Position numbers and translations under genes: made by a program. This document shows, piece by piece, positions 63,194 through 64,000 of a stretch of 64,000 bases of DNA. Location of the stretch: NCBI RefSeq assembly GCF_000764305.2, contig NW_025941355.1:1-64000 (forward strand), written 5' to 3'. Under the pieces are notes generated by a model. It worked only from the letters and a program-made list of their open reading frames with translations. It was not told the DNA's origin and did no database searches. This DNA comes from Hyalella azteca. Its lineage: Eukaryota; Arthropoda; Malacostraca; Amphipoda; Hyalellidae. Position 1 is the first letter of the stretch, and each line of letters begins with the position of its first letter.

Positions 63194-64000
63194 ATAAAGG
63201 TTTCATTACATAAAAGCTGCATTGCGGCAGATGTTCGTCTGAGATGTCGTGCTTCCAGTATATCAAGTGCCGCAAAAATTCACTCCACATATGACGGAGA
63301 GTCCCTAACTTGTATGAAGTCATCTATAACTAACGCAAATCGTGTCGACGATTGATTGAACTACTAGTCAAACTAATCTTCCATAATAATCTCATTGAAA
63401 AGACCATTGCACCCAAATATTATCTGGAGCTGACTAGAGAAGTTTGTTAGCCATTATAAAGTATACTTTTATCAATGAGTGGGCGCGTCACTATCTTCAA
63501 TTTTTGTATAAGAGCAAATCATTTCATTGTATTAATATCAAGCGAAAAATATCAAATGTGTCGTATTGAATGCATTCGTGTTTTAAGGAGAATCAATGAT
63601 TTATTAAAATTAGGACAATATGTTTAATTTATACTTTGATGCGTGATTCCTCCACTGAGGTACGTGGTTCAATTAGGCGTACTTATTTTCATGTTCTTCA
63701 TACCAGATCATTTCTGTAGTGATATAAGCGTTGGTGAGTAATGTTACGCGTGTTAGTTCTTACTATTTATTTGGTATGCGTTCCGGGCCATATTTTATTT
63801 TTCTGGTTCGTGATTGCTATCACTAGTTCTAAATTTATGTTTATGTGTCTGCAGAAAGTTTTCGATAGTCAAAACTTATGCATACATAGGGAATACATAG
63901 TTTATATTATGTTTAGTTTCATATGTGGACATACTTTTCTTGTTTTTTATCACTTCTTTTCGTCGATTAATTCGATATTTAGATGGATGGCATTACGATC
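63194..64000. other. Non-coding stretch to window end
   Basis: No gene, repeat or recognisable element seen. Confidence 0.55.

Overview
This looks like nuclear DNA of a multicellular animal, most likely an arthropod or other invertebrate. It is AT-rich by eye. It has almost no long open reading frames, one clear metazoan-type splice donor, and several families of mobile-element debris. Two single ambiguous bases (4847 and 14067) point to a draft assembly. No bacterial-style gene, operon, rRNA, tRNA or CRISPR array is visible. I cannot name the species.

Most of the window is non-coding. The best coding sequence is one exon at 16906-17239 (+). It opens with ATG right after an acceptor-like AG, encodes an Asn/Ser-rich low-complexity segment, and stops at a perfect GTAAGT donor in phase 1. 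No later exon could be identified, so its intron probably runs far downstream, possibly past the window. Two weaker gene hints lie on the minus strand. One is a Cys-patterned exon near 28.38-29.06 kb, which resembles a leucine-rich-repeat N-terminal cap and is split by a 0.41 kb repeat. The other is a 27-base start exon at 46012-46038 with a CAG|GTAAGC donor, lying about 0.7 kb downstream of a CpG-rich island at 46.73-47.01 kb.

Mobile-element remains are: a four-copy miniature inverted-repeat element (12.2, 34.9, 57.6 and 63.1 kb) with 13-base terminal repeats around a variable GGAC/AGAC tract; one end of a hAT-like element (14.24 kb); the 3' end of a CR1-like LINE (22.86-23.33 kb, minus); a gypsy-like LTR (60.98-61.29 kb, minus); and two weaker LTR-like islands near 3 kb and 4.7 kb.

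Tandem repeats are prominent: a 21-base array of about 27 copies (19.0-19.6 kb), a 60-base pyrimidine-rich array with higher-order structure (58.75-59.42 kb), a 17-base palindromic array (48.03-48.15 kb), a 25-base array (13.4 kb), and tandem duplications of about 50 to 230 bases at 15.8, 25.2, 41.8 and 46.6 kb. The longest reading frames in the window come from these arrays and are most likely not genes. No new functional system is evident. The most useful leads are the microsatellite-carrying foldback element, the interrupted Cys-rich exon, the near-perfect intronic hairpin at 17.53 kb and the multi-frame-open minisatellites.
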